A stretch of DNA of 64,000 nt, from positions 1-64,000 of the forward strand of contig CAITZM010000134.1 in NCBI GenBank assembly GCA_903896925.1, in the 5' to 3' direction. The notes below the pieces were generated by a model that worked only from the letters and a program-made list of their open reading frames with translations, searched no databases and had not been told where the DNA came from. This stretch comes from an uncultured Lentisphaerota bacterium (GTDB lineage: Bacteria > Verrucomicrobiota > Kiritimatiellia > CAIQIC01). Position 1 is the first letter of the stretch. Each line of letters begins with the position of its first letter. The translations under genes were made by a program, and so were the position numbers. Shown piece by piece: positions 9,475-18,268 of this stretch.

Positions 9475-9852
9475 GTTTCCCTTCTGCGGGAAACTTCCGG
9501 GCGACAGCCACACGGCAACTTCGCAAAACCTACGTCGTCCAGAAGCAACCCACACGTAGCCTCATGGCGGGAACATGTTGCGCAGGGTCAAATATTTCTG
9601 TCGCGTGTGTTATGGCGAGAAATCGTTAAAACGCCCGTAAATAAAGGGAAAAATAATTCACATTTTTTCTGGGTCAGAAGGTCAAATCAAAATTGATTTC
9701 ACCTTTGGTTGCCCAATCAGTTTGATTGGGCGAGGCGAACGTCCCGGATTGAAATGGCGGACCCTTATGTGCCCAGTGGTGTGTATCGATGATCCTGGTA
9801 GAAGCGGATGGAACCTCCGCGCTGGCAGACTACGCAAAATGAAGGGTAGAAT
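9475..9852. promoter_or_regulatory. intergenic control region with two related stem-loops
   Basis: This 378-bp AT-rich spacer separates the integrase unit from the replication operon, all on the minus strand. It carries GGTCAAATCA-AAAT-TGATTTCACC at 9680-9703 (one mismatch) and GCCCAATCA-GTT-TGATTGGGC at 9711-9731 (perfect). Both share an AATCA/TGATT core. Neither has a strong T-run. They may be operators for the HTH protein, a terminator for the integrase unit, or excisionase arm sites. Confidence 0.5.
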
Positions 9853-10599
9853 TTACGATCTCAATATGCGCTTAATCGAACTCAAACTTGTGTTGTTGTC
9901 TTTGCTTAGCGTACCTATAATATCAATGGAATATTTTTTGGGTCGCTCGGCTTTCATTCTCTTATAGTCGGCTTTGATCTGATCCTTTTTATCCCAGACC
10001 TTGGTCTTGCAGCGTACGCCCCGAGGTGCTCCCGTCTTTTCGCTTCTCAGGACTTGACGCCGAGTGACGCAGGCCATCCAAAGATGATTTCCGTCTGCTG
10101 AACATACACAGTGTCCCACGTCACGCCCATCTTCATCAAAAAGCTGCAGATAGCTCCGCGGGGGCCGACAATCGGGCCAGCGTTCAAGCTCTACATCATA
10201 GGGACATTGGTCATGCTCTATCAGCTTAAGAACGATGCGCATAATGGGCATGCTAGCTGCCACAGCTGGCGATAAATCGAGTTCGAATGGGCTTTCGTCG
10301 CTTCGAGAATTCGCAGTTCCGGGCGGTCTGTTCTGTTTATTTTGAGTGCTTATCACGCGCGTGACGGCTTTAAATGCTTCAGTCGACCAGGCCTCAACAT
10401 CGGCGGGTTTTATCTCTTGGGGTCGTGGGCGTTTACATATGCGCCAGTTGGAAATGTTGATGGTGAGGTCGGGTGGATCATTCGCCGATGCTTTGAGCCA
10501 AGTTCTGAAGTAAAAGGAGATGCCATCACTCCGTTGCTCGAACTTGTGCTTCCACCTCGGTCGTATTTTATGTGTTGTTAGGTACATGTAGCACCTCAT
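9853..10599 (-). CDS. hypothetical protein coupled to integrase
   Basis: A 248-residue protein whose ATG (10599) overlaps the integrase stop as ATGA, so it is probably translationally coupled. I recognise no named family. The N-terminus is basic (KIRPRWKHKFEQR). A central part has several Cys residues (GHCVCSADG). The C-terminus (about 200-248, KKDQIKADYKRMKAER then SLSSIKRILRS) looks like a helix-turn-helix tail. By eye base composition is closer to 50% GC than its neighbours, consistent with cargo of foreign origin. It could be an accessory recombination or regulatory protein. Confidence 0.65.
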   Translation of the reverse strand: MRCYMYLTTHKIRPRWKHKFEQRSDGISFYFRTWLKASANDPPDLTINISNWRICKRPRPQEIKPADVEAWSTEAFKAVTRVISTQNKQNRPPGTANSRSDESPFELDLSPAVAASMPIMRIVLKLIEHDQCPYDVELERWPDCRPPRSYLQLFDEDGRDVGHCVCSADGNHLWMACVTRRQVLRSEKTGAPRGVRCKTKVWDKKDQIKADYKRMKAERPKKYSIDIIGTLSKDNNTSLSSIKRILRS

Positions 10600-11798
10600 G
10601 AGGCTGGCAGCAGGCCTGGTAGTCCCGCCACAGCCTGACGCTTCTGGTCCATATCCGTGTGGGTGTAAATTTCTGTCATTGCTGGCGAGCCGTGTCCGAC
10701 CAAGCTCTGCAAGACATGCTGCGGTGTTCCGGCTGCAGCACAAATGCTCACGAACGAATGCCTCAGGGAGTGGAAGCCTACTTTGACTACTACACGTTTA
10801 CGGCCGCGGATTTTCTCGGTGGTCGTGATCCCCGCGGCTACAAAGAGAGTTTGAAATTTTCGGGAGACGCTCGTGCGATTGTGCTGATATTGCGCGGCTT
10901 CTTTCGGAAAAACGAAGACTTCTTTCCTGCTTGTGATCCGCTGGTTGCGTAAGAATTGTGCCAGCGGTGCCGCAATTGGAATCTGTACCCGCTTTCTCTT
11001 GTAAGCGGTCTTGCCGGGCATCACGTCCAACACGTTGCGTTTCAGGTCAACAGAAGACCATCGCAACTGGACCGCATCGCCAAGCCGCAGCCCTGTAAGC
11101 AGGCCGACCAGGATGAGGCCGCGCATGTTGCCTTGGGCTAATTCGCCAACACTCTTGAGCTCCTTGGCTGTTAAGGCCCGTCGACTCTCCTGCTGGATCT
11201 CAGGCACAACAACGTCTTTCCACGGATTCTCAACCAGACCTGCCTGAATGCGCAATCGAGCGAACAGACTCCGCAGGAATTTCAGTTGCCCGGCCGTCGT
11301 ACGACTGGCGAGACCTTCACTGTAAAGATCAGCGGCATATCGCTGAGCTTGTGCAGGAGTGACCTCGGAAAGGTGCTGGATCGGCGCTGCCTTGGCCCAT
11401 TTTTGAAATCGGGTCCAAGCTGGGCGATAACTCTCTATCGTTCCGTCAGATGGTTGCCGTTTCTTTGGCGAGGCCAGCCAGGCATCCCATGCATCCTCGA
11501 GCGTGATGCGGTCGGGAGTGCCTGCCAGCAGAGCGGCGGCCGATCGTTGTCTTTGGGCCTTTAATTCAGCCAGCTTTTGGGTATCTCCAGCCGCAGCAAC
11601 TTCTTCATGCGTGAAAGCGGCCAGGAGGGATGCCATCGCATCGGGTATGGCGGTTTTACCGTGTGCGTCTGCTATGGTGCGCTTAAGCACTGCCTCGGCT
11701 CTGCGGCGATCACCCGTGTGCGTGCTGCACCAGACGTCCTTGCCATCCTTTTGGTATCTGGCGTACCAGACCTTTCCTCGCATGATTAGCTGCGCCAT
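10596..11798 (-). CDS. int: tyrosine recombinase (integrase)
   Basis: A phage-type integrase of 400 residues. The catalytic set is visible: Arg in TGLRLGD, Lys region GKTAYKRKRVQIPI, HSLRH (His-x-x-Arg), GHGSPAMTEIYTH (His and nucleophilic Tyr). An N-terminal arm-binding/SAM-like core precedes it. I place the start at ATG 11798 and not at 11828, because GGAG sits seven bases upstream and a promoter -10 box lies at 11831-11836, which would put transcription start inside the longer frame. The gene begins 142 bp from the 3' end of tRNA-Tyr, the usual geometry for tRNA-targeted elements. Confidence 0.95.
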   Translation of the reverse strand: MAQLIMRGKVWYARYQKDGKDVWCSTHTGDRRRAEAVLKRTIADAHGKTAIPDAMASLLAAFTHEEVAAAGDTQKLAELKAQRQRSAAALLAGTPDRITLEDAWDAWLASPKKRQPSDGTIESYRPAWTRFQKWAKAAPIQHLSEVTPAQAQRYAADLYSEGLASRTTAGQLKFLRSLFARLRIQAGLVENPWKDVVVPEIQQESRRALTAKELKSVGELAQGNMRGLILVGLLTGLRLGDAVQLRWSSVDLKRNVLDVMPGKTAYKRKRVQIPIAAPLAQFLRNQRITSRKEVFVFPKEAAQYQHNRTSVSRKFQTLFVAAGITTTEKIRGRKRVVVKVGFHSLRHSFVSICAAAGTPQHVLQSLVGHGSPAMTEIYTHTDMDQKRQAVAGLPGLLPAS

Positions 11799-11830
11799 AT
11801 ACGTCTCCGGTTCTTTTGCGCTCGCCATGG

Positions 11831-11859
11831 ATCATACACGCTCAGAGACGCAGGTACAA
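11831..11859 (-). promoter_or_regulatory. candidate sigma70 promoter of integrase
   Basis: Read on the minus strand, TTGTAC (11859-11854), a 17-bp spacer and TATGAT (11836-11831) precede the integrase. The -10 is one mismatch from consensus and the -35 is weak. Confidence 0.45.
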
Positions 11860-11939
11860 CGGGAATGACGTAGCAACGGCTGTAGCAAAAAGGTGGAGCG
11901 GGTAGGTTTTTAAGGGGTTGTGTGTAGCGTAAGTTATTA

Positions 11940-12025
11940 TGGTGGCAGGGGAAGGAGTCGAACCTTCGAAGCCGTGAGGCGTCAGATTTACAGTCTGATG
12001 CGTTTGACCACTTCGCTACCCTGCC
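11940..12025 (-). tRNA. tRNA-Tyr (GTA)
   Basis: The minus strand reads GGCAGGGTAGCGAAGTGG... with anticodon loop CTGTAAA (anticodon GTA), a long variable arm, T-loop TTCGACT and a 7-bp acceptor closing with CCCTGCC-A-CCA. CCA is encoded (11940-11942). The long variable arm is expected for bacterial tRNA-Tyr. Confidence 0.97.
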
Positions 12026-12143
12026 GTAGGGCGCGGTTTTTCTAGCACAGCACCGGGCGCTTGGCAAGATTCCATGTCGCAGGGGTAGGGGCCCTGTCTT
12101 GCGGCACTCCTGTGTCCCTGGGGCTACGCAGGGCGGAGGGCCT

Positions 12144-13445
12144 TTAGGCTTTCTTCGTTGCTTTGCGCGGCTTCACCACAAAAGCCGCCACTTTTTCGGC
12201 CAGCGCCAGTGGCACGCTGATGTCGAGATGGGCGAAATTTTCGTCGTAGCGTTCGGACAGCATCTGGCCCTGATGGCGCAAGGCGGCGATCAGCGCCGCC
12301 TCGTGCAGCGGCACGCGCAGCTTGAGCTGCTGCCGCTCGCGCAGGAGGCAGTCGGCGGCCAGGTGCAGGAGGTCCTCCAGTCCCGCGCCGCTCAGCGCGG
12401 ACACCGCCGCCACGCGCGGCAGGCGCGCCGTCAGGCGCGCCACCTGCGCGGCGGCCCCGGGCTGGTCGATCTTGTTCAGGACGTAGATCATCGGCTTGTC
12501 GTGCACGCCGAGCGTGGCCAGCACGCGGTCGACGGCCTCGATCTGCTCGTCCACGCGCGGGTGCGAGACATCCACGACATGCATCAGCACGTCGGCCTGG
12601 ACCACCTCCTCGAGCGTCGCCTGGAAGGCCTCGACGAGGTGATGCGGCAGCTTGCGGATGAAGCCGACCGTGTCGGTGAGGAGCGCGGACCGTTTGCCCG
12701 GCAGCATCAGCTTGCGGGTGGTCGGGTCGAGCGTGGCGAAGAGCCGGTCATCGGCAAACACGTCCGCACCGGTGAGCTTGTTGAGCAAGGTGGACTTGCC
12801 GGCGTTGGTGTAGCCGACGAGCGCGAACAGCGCCCAGCCCTGCCGCTGGCGGCTGCGGCGCAATTCGGCGCGGCGGCGGCGGACCTCCTCGAGATCGCGG
12901 CGGATTTGCGTGATGTTTTCCTGCAGTCGGCGGCGGTCCAGCTCGATCTGCCGCTCGCCGGGGCCGCGCAGGCCGATGCCGCCCTTCTGCTGGCCGAAGG
13001 CCGTCGCCTCCTGGCGCAGGCGCGGCAGCATGTAGTCCGCCTGCGCGAGTTCCACCTGCAGCCGGCCCTCGCGCGTCCGGGCGCGCTGCGCAAAAATGTC
13101 CAGGATCATCTGCGTCCGGTCGATCACCTTGACGCCGAACACCTTCTCCAGGTTGCGGCCCTGGACCGGCGTGAGGTCGTCGTCGAAGACGATCAGGACG
13201 GCGTTCTGCTCACGGGCCTGCGCCGCCAGCTCGGCGGCCTTGCCGCTACCGATGAACGTGGCCGGATGCGGCCGGTCCAGCTTGCAGACGACGCGCGCGG
13301 CGATGTCCGCGCCGGCGGAATCGGCCAGCAGCGCCAGCTCGTCCATGGAATCCTGCACCGCCCACGCGTGCTGGCGCTGCAGCTGGACGCCGATGAGCAG
13401 CGCGACTTCGCGGGCCGGTTTAGTAGGCAAGAGCGGACGGGCCAT
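12144..13445 (-). CDS. hflX: ribosome-splitting GTPase HflX
   Basis: HflX binds the 50S subunit and splits stalled or stressed ribosomes using GTP. The protein has 433 residues. It shows the N-terminal HflX domain with the GGIGLRGPGERQIELDRR linker, then the G domain: GYTNAGKST (G1), DTVGFI (G3) and LNKID (G4). ATG 13445 is chosen because GGAGTG lies six bases upstream; a longer frame to 13496 would run deeper into miaA. It is the last gene of a four-gene operon, overlapping miaA by 26 bp. Confidence 0.95.
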   Translation of the reverse strand: MARPLLPTKPAREVALLIGVQLQRQHAWAVQDSMDELALLADSAGADIAARVVCKLDRPHPATFIGSGKAAELAAQAREQNAVLIVFDDDLTPVQGRNLEKVFGVKVIDRTQMILDIFAQRARTREGRLQVELAQADYMLPRLRQEATAFGQQKGGIGLRGPGERQIELDRRRLQENITQIRRDLEEVRRRRAELRRSRQRQGWALFALVGYTNAGKSTLLNKLTGADVFADDRLFATLDPTTRKLMLPGKRSALLTDTVGFIRKLPHHLVEAFQATLEEVVQADVLMHVVDVSHPRVDEQIEAVDRVLATLGVHDKPMIYVLNKIDQPGAAAQVARLTARLPRVAAVSALSGAGLEDLLHLAADCLLRERQQLKLRVPLHEAALIAALRHQGQMLSERYDENFAHLDISVPLALAEKVAAFVVKPRKATKKA

Positions 13446-14364
13446 GGTCACTCCAAATCTTTCGGACGTTCGCGGCGACGGCGGCGGGAGGCGCATCGGC
13501 GGCGACCCACGCGACGGCCGACTGGTGTTTGAACCACGTCAGCTGCCGCTTGGCGAGCTGGCGGGTGCGGATGGCGATGCGTTCGCGCGCGGCTTGTTCC
13601 GTGAGCCCGCCATCGAGCACGGCAAACGCCTCGGCGTAGCCGATCGCCTGCTGCGCGCTGGCGGACAGCTGCGGAAATTGTCCGCGCAACTGCCGCGCTT
13701 CTTCGAGTAGTCCTTGGTCAAACATCGCCGCCACTCTACTCTCGATCCGTTGCCAGAGCAACGGGGCTGGGAGGGTGAGGCAGGCCGGCGCGGCGGTTGG
13801 TTCCAAGGCTTGGCCGCCGGGTGCGGCGCTGTCCACGGGGCTTGGAGGCGCGCGCACGAGTTCCACGGCGCGGATCAGGCGGCGCGGGTTCTGCCGGTCG
13901 GATTCGGTCAGCGCGGCGAAGCGCGCGGCGTCGAGTTGTTGCAACTGCGTCTGCAATTCGGCGAGGCTCATTTTTTCCGCCGCGGCGCGCCAGACGGGAT
14001 CGGCGGAGGGCTGCGCGGTCAGGCCGGTCAGCAGCCATTTGACGTAGAGGCCGGTGCCGCCGACGACGAGCACCGGGCGGCCGGCGGCGCGGGCGCGCTC
14101 CAGAAAGTGCTGCGCGTGGTCGAGCCAGGCGGCCACGTCGAAGGTCGCGCCGGGTTCCACGAGGTCGAGTCCGCCGTAGCCGAAGCGCGCGCGCTCGGCG
14201 GCGGTCGGCTTGGCGGTGCCGATATCCATGCCGCGATAGACCAGCATCGCGTCGGCGGAGAGGATGACGGCGTTCAGGTCCGCGGCAAGCAGGTGCGCGA
14301 CGGCGGTCTTGCCGGTGGCCGTCGGACCACACAGCACGTACGCTTCATGATGCACGGCGCACAT
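13420..14364 (-). CDS. miaA: tRNA dimethylallyltransferase MiaA
   Basis: MiaA prenylates A37 of tRNAs reading UNN codons using dimethylallyl diphosphate. The 314-residue protein carries the P-loop GPTATGKT near the N-terminus, SADAMLVYRGMDIGTAKP (substrate Asp region), VGGTGLYVK and the RQNPRRLIRAVE block. AAGG precedes the ATG by six bases. It overlaps lspA (20 bp) and hflX. The miaA-hflX pairing is also found in enterobacteria. Confidence 0.96.
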   Translation of the reverse strand: MCAVHHEAYVLCGPTATGKTAVAHLLAADLNAVILSADAMLVYRGMDIGTAKPTAAERARFGYGGLDLVEPGATFDVAAWLDHAQHFLERARAAGRPVLVVGGTGLYVKWLLTGLTAQPSADPVWRAAAEKMSLAELQTQLQQLDAARFAALTESDRQNPRRLIRAVELVRAPPSPVDSAAPGGQALEPTAAPACLTLPAPLLWQRIESRVAAMFDQGLLEEARQLRGQFPQLSASAQQAIGYAEAFAVLDGGLTEQAARERIAIRTRQLAKRQLTWFKHQSAVAWVAADAPPAAVAANVRKIWSDHGPSALAY

Positions 14365-14845
14365 CGGCGGCCGCCTTGGCGTGGGCCTCGCTCAGCGGAT
14401 GGCCGGCGATCCAGAGCGACGAGAGCATGTAGAGCATGACGCCGACGCAGATCGCGGAGTCGGCCACGTTGAACGAGGGCCAGTGGTGGGTGTACCAGTG
14501 GAAATCGAGGAAGTCGGTCACGTAGCCGAGCTTGAGGCGGTCGAAGACATTGCCGAGGATGCCGCCGGCGAGCAGGCCGAGCGCGATCCGGTGCTCCCAC
14601 GTGTTGCCGAGGAACGCGCGGCGGAAGATCACCATCAGTACGAGCACGACGATGGAGAGCAGGGCGAGCCAGACGTTGTGGCCGCCGAACATGCCCCAGG
14701 CCGCACCGGTGTTACGCAGATAGGTCAGGTGGAAGAACGATTCGAGCACGGTCCGCGATTCGCCGAGGGCGAAGGTTTCGCGCACCCATTGTTTGCTCGC
14801 CTGGTCGGCCACAGCGATCAGCAATGCCAGCAGCCATACACGCAT
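14345..14845 (-). CDS. lspA: lipoprotein signal peptidase LspA
   Basis: This inner-membrane aspartyl peptidase removes signal peptides from prolipoproteins. The 166 residues have four hydrophobic segments and the family blocks NTGAAWGMF, GNVFDRL and FNVADSAI; the Asp residues in the last two are the catalytic pair. The window encodes many lipoproteins that would be its substrates. The gene sits between a dksA-like gene (24-bp gap) and miaA (overlap). Confidence 0.95.
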   Translation of the reverse strand: MRVWLLALLIAVADQASKQWVRETFALGESRTVLESFFHLTYLRNTGAAWGMFGGHNVWLALLSIVVLVLMVIFRRAFLGNTWEHRIALGLLAGGILGNVFDRLKLGYVTDFLDFHWYTHHWPSFNVADSAICVGVMLYMLSSLWIAGHPLSEAHAKAAADVRRAS

Positions 14846-14869
14846 GAGTGGGTTTCCCGGGCGACCGCG

Positions 14870-15466
14870 TCAGACTTCGGCTTCGACCGTCTGGGAGATG
14901 GTTTTTCCGAAGGCGCGGAAATGCGGCCGGCCCTTTTCCTGTTCCGACTGGCACTTGATGCAGAGCTTGGCGAACGGCTGCGCCTTGAGGCGCGGCTTGG
15001 CGATCATCTCTCTGCACTTTTCGCACGCGCCATAGACGCCCATCTGGAGGCGGCGTAGGGCGTCGTCAATCTCGTAGATCGCATCCTGCTCGCTGCTGAC
15101 GAGGTTGAGGGCGAACTCGCGGTCAAAATTATCGGTGCCGTGGTCGGCCATGTGAAAGCTGTAGCTGGAGAGATCGCCCGAGGACTCGCGCTGCGAGCGG
15201 TTGAGGTTGTCGCCGGCGAGGAAGGCGATTTCGTCCACGACCCGGTCGCGCAGTTTCTGGAGGCTCTCGCGGAATTCCTTGACCTCGGCCGCCGGCCAGC
15301 GCACGCGCTTGGGCTGATCGACCTGATCCGCGGGGGTGATCTTGGAGTCCTGCGCGGTGGGTTGGGCCTTCACGGCCGGCCGGGCGCTTTTCTTGACAGG
15401 CGCGGCCTTTTTAACCGCCTGCTTGGCCGTCTTGACCACCGGCTGCTTGACAATTTTCTTGGCCAT
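14870..15466 (-). CDS. TraR/DksA-family zinc-finger protein
   Basis: A 198-residue protein starting at ATG 15466 (AGGAG seven bases upstream). The first 60 residues are Lys/Ala/Pro-rich (KKAAPVKKSARP type) and look disordered. A coiled-coil helix follows and then the DksA/TraR C4 zinc finger (YGACEKCREMI, then CIKCQSEQE). Members bind the RNA polymerase secondary channel or act as general regulators. The long basic N-tail is unlike DksA proper and is common in PVC-group versions. It is the first gene of the lspA-miaA-hflX operon. Confidence 0.88.
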   Translation of the reverse strand: MAKKIVKQPVVKTAKQAVKKAAPVKKSARPAVKAQPTAQDSKITPADQVDQPKRVRWPAAEVKEFRESLQKLRDRVVDEIAFLAGDNLNRSQRESSGDLSSYSFHMADHGTDNFDREFALNLVSSEQDAIYEIDDALRRLQMGVYGACEKCREMIAKPRLKAQPFAKLCIKCQSEQEKGRPHFRAFGKTISQTVEAEV

Positions 15467-15811
15467 GATGCTGCTCCTGACTATGCCGCCCACCCATGCA
15501 AACCGACACGCCGGACGACAAGAGCGGGGCTTTTACCAGAACCCCTCCAGTGTGTCAAATATAGTAAGCCTTTTCTGGTCGGAAACCAAGTCCTGCACCA
15601 GTACCTTTTCAGGGCCAGGCTGGCGGTGCGTTGCCCCCCATTGGATGGCCTGGGACCTGCAGGGCCCTGGCGGTGACTGTGCTCCCTGTTCCTCCAGCTT
15701 GCAGCAACAGCGCCGCGGTGCCGATGTGTGTGCTTGTAATCGTCAGCGCTTTCCTCATATTTAGCGCTTGCGCCGTGCCCGCGATGCGTGGGCCGGCCTC
15801 CCGAGAGCACT
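15467..15811. promoter_or_regulatory. divergent intergenic region
   Basis: This 345-bp spacer lies between the minus-strand dksA-like operon and the plus-strand surface-glycan genes, so promoters for both should lie here. I see no strong consensus boxes or gene. Confidence 0.4.
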
Positions 15812-17212
15812 ATGGCACGCAAGGAACTACTGCAGCAGAAGGCGGGCGCCCGGCCGGTGCCGGCGCGGACCGCACCCGGTTGGCTGCGCGGCTTCGTCTG
15901 GGTTCTCTTGGGCGTGGCCGCGCTGCTCGCCCTCTGGGCGTTGAGCCTGATGGGCGGGCGCGAAGGCGAGATCATGCGCTATGCGGCGCAGGGCTGGGAC
16001 AAGGCGCAGGTGCTGAACACGAACCTGACGTTCGACACGCGCCTGGCGGCGGAAGGGCTCGGGGCCTTCGGCAACGGCGTGCGCCCGCTCACCGAGGCCG
16101 AGGTCATCGTGGCCAACAAGATCCGCGCCCTCTGGCATGCGGCCTTCATGGCGCTCTGCGCCGGCGGCTTCGGCTGGCTCTTTGTGCTGGCCCGCCCGCA
16201 ACGGAGCCGGGTGTATGAGTGGGCGAAGTGGGGCCTCGTGGCCCTCGTGGCGTGCGATGCCTGGATGCTGTCGCGGTTCTACGTCAAGACCATGCCTCTG
16301 TCCTCGCTCGGCGAGAATGCCGTCATCACCCTGCTGAAGCAGGACCTGCCCGAGCACCGGGTGGCGCTTGTCTCGCAGGACAGCTTTTATAATTGGTGGC
16401 TGACCTACGTCTTCCCCTATCACGGCATCCAGTCGGTCAATATCACGCAGATGCCGCGCATGCCAACCGACTACAAGAATTTCCTGGGCACCGTCGGGCG
16501 CAATCCGGTCCGGTTCTGGCAGCTCGCGTCCGTGGGCTATGTGCTCGCGCCGGTGCCTGTCTGGAACCAACTGCAGCGCGACCCGGTGCTGCGCGATGCG
16601 TTCGAACTGCGCCTTGCCTACAACGTGGAGCCCGCCGCGGACGGCATGGGTGTAACGGTGATCCCGGCGCTGACGGCGCAGGCCGGCCAGCATGTCGTCC
16701 TGCATTTCAAGCAACCCGGCCCGCGCTACGCGCTCTTCGCGGGCGCGGAGGTCTGCGCCGACCAGGAGGCGCTGCGCCGGCTGGCCGATCCCGCCACGGC
16801 ACCCTTCCAGAAAGTCCTGCTGGCGCCGGAATGTGCGGCGCAGGTGCCGCCGCTGACCGGCCAGGGTGTCGCGGGCAAGGTCGAGTCGCTGGGCTACCGC
16901 TCCGGCCTGTTCCACCTCAAGACGACGCATCCGCAGCCCGCCCTGCTGCGCATCGCGGAGAAGTTCGATCCGGACTGGAAGGCGTGGCTGGACGGTCAGC
17001 CCGTGCCCCTGCTGCGCGTGGATTACCTCTTCCAAGGGGTGTCCGTGCCGGCCGGCACGCATGACGTGCTGATCAAATATGCGCCGGCCCGCTGGCCATT
17101 CTACGTCCAACTGACCGGCCTGTGTGCCTTCCTGCTCACGGCGCTCTGGCTGCTCGTGCAGACCCTCCGGCGCCCCGGACGGACAGAGCCGGCGCCCGCG
17201 CCGACTGGGTGA
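15812..17212 (+). CDS. membrane protein with YfhO-like C-terminal domain
   Basis: A 466-residue protein from ATG 15812. Hydrophobic segments lie near residues 23-45, 110-132 and 140-160 and again at the C-terminus (about 425-450). A large extracytoplasmic domain separates them. The C-terminal part (EKFDPDWKAWLDGQPV, then LFQGVSVPAGTHDVLIKYAP) matches the tail of YfhO-family proteins, which are GT-C-like and usually exceed 800 residues with many more membrane spans. This one therefore appears to be a reduced version or a separate tail domain. It is followed after 3 bp by a GT2 gene, so a role in cell-surface glycan decoration is likely. Confidence 0.65.
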   Translation: MARKELLQQKAGARPVPARTAPGWLRGFVWVLLGVAALLALWALSLMGGREGEIMRYAAQGWDKAQVLNTNLTFDTRLAAEGLGAFGNGVRPLTEAEVIVANKIRALWHAAFMALCAGGFGWLFVLARPQRSRVYEWAKWGLVALVACDAWMLSRFYVKTMPLSSLGENAVITLLKQDLPEHRVALVSQDSFYNWWLTYVFPYHGIQSVNITQMPRMPTDYKNFLGTVGRNPVRFWQLASVGYVLAPVPVWNQLQRDPVLRDAFELRLAYNVEPAADGMGVTVIPALTAQAGQHVVLHFKQPGPRYALFAGAEVCADQEALRRLADPATAPFQKVLLAPECAAQVPPLTGQGVAGKVESLGYRSGLFHLKTTHPQPALLRIAEKFDPDWKAWLDGQPVPLLRVDYLFQGVSVPAGTHDVLIKYAPARWPFYVQLTGLCAFLLTALWLLVQTLRRPGRTEPAPAPTG

Positions 17213-17215
17213 TGC

Positions 17216-18268
17216 GTGACCGAGATGCTTCCAGCCCAGCCGCTGCTCAGCGTGGTGATTCCGACGCTCGGCCGCGCGATCCTCGTGCAGACGCTGTCGT
17301 CGCTCGTGCGCACGACCGACGCCGCGCGGCTGGAGATCATCGTCGCCGGCAAGATTCCCGACCCCGCGGTCGCCGCCGCGGTCGCGGACTTGCAGGCACA
17401 GCACCCGCAAATCCAGCACCTGCCGATCAGCTTCCCCAAGGGCGATTCGAGCGAAAAGAAGAATGCCGGCTGGCGCGCCGCGCGTGCCGGGGTGGTCGCC
17501 TTCCTTGATGACGATGTGATCGTCGAGGCCGACTGGCCGCAGCGCATCCTGGAACCCTTCCGCGACGCGCAGGTCGGCCTCGTCAGCGGCCCGAGCCTGG
17601 TGCCGGACACGTTGCCGCTGATGGCGCGGCTGGCCGGCGTGACGCTCGCCTCGAAGGCGGCCGGCTACGTGGCCGAGCGCTACACGGCCGAACGGGCCGA
17701 AAACTTTGCCGCCAAATGGTCGAACCTGATCGGCTGCAACATGGCCTTCCGCAAAAACGTTATCGAAAAAATCGGCGGCTTCGATGTCGCGTTCTGGCCC
17801 GGCGAGGAGATGCTCGCCGCGTTCCGCGCGACGCAGGCTGGCCATACCCTGGTCTTCGCGCCGGGCGCCGCCTTGCAGCATTTCCCGCGCGCCACCTTCC
17901 GCGGCTTCCTCCGGCAGATGCATGGCTACGGGGCCACGCGTATCCGCCTGATCCGCGCCGGCGTCGAGCGCGAGTGGACCACGCTGATCCCCGCCGTGTG
18001 GGTCGCCTCGCTCCTGCTGCTCGGCCTCGCCGCGCCTTTCACGCGCTGGGCTCTGTGGCTGCTCGGCGCCGACCTCGCGCTCTATCTGCTCGCCGCCCTC
18101 GCTGTCACGCTCCTCAAGTTGCGTGAGACCGGTCGCGCCTGCGACGCGCTGATCTTCTTCCTCATCCCCTGTATGCACCTGGCCTACGGCTGGGCCGAAT
18201 GGGTGGAATACTTCCGGCCCAACGCCGACCTGGGCCTCAATAAAAAGGAGTCGTCATGCAAGCCGTGA
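17216..18268 (+). CDS. family 2 glycosyltransferase, membrane-associated
   Basis: A 350-residue GT2 enzyme starting at GTG 17216. The GT-A fold is visible: LLSVVIPTLGRA at the N-terminus, AFLDDDVIVEADW (DXD-type metal site), then GCNMAFRKNVIEKIGGFD and the acceptor-side GEEMLAAFRATQAGH. Two hydrophobic segments follow (about 258-300). It should transfer a sugar from a nucleotide donor at the inner membrane. Its 3' end overlaps the sugar nucleotidyltransferase gene by 13 bp, so the two are co-translated. Confidence 0.9.
   Translation: MTEMLPAQPLLSVVIPTLGRAILVQTLSSLVRTTDAARLEIIVAGKIPDPAVAAAVADLQAQHPQIQHLPISFPKGDSSEKKNAGWRAARAGVVAFLDDDVIVEADWPQRILEPFRDAQVGLVSGPSLVPDTLPLMARLAGVTLASKAAGYVAERYTAERAENFAAKWSNLIGCNMAFRKNVIEKIGGFDVAFWPGEEMLAAFRATQAGHTLVFAPGAALQHFPRATFRGFLRQMHGYGATRIRLIRAGVEREWTTLIPAVWVASLLLLGLAAPFTRWALWLLGADLALYLLAALAVTLLKLRETGRACDALIFFLIPCMHLAYGWAEWVEYFRPNADLGLNKKESSCKP

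Larger units (their letters stand above)
3559..11942 (-). mobile_element. tRNA-Tyr-associated integrative element (minimum extent)
   Basis: The int, coupled ORF, xis-like, DUF3102-like, primase/helicase-like and DNA polymerase genes form one co-directional block starting beside tRNA-Tyr. I saw no capsid, terminase, relaxase or type IV secretion gene. The right end is presumably the 3' part of tRNA-Tyr. The left end is not located: no copy of the tRNA 3' end was found in 1-3559, so the element may include Fic and the restriction relics or extend past the window. Confidence 0.7.

Noticed and set aside
11799..11828. Longer integrase start at ATG 11828
   Set aside because: A -10 box lies only two bases upstream, and the downstream ATG 11798 has a well-spaced GGAG.
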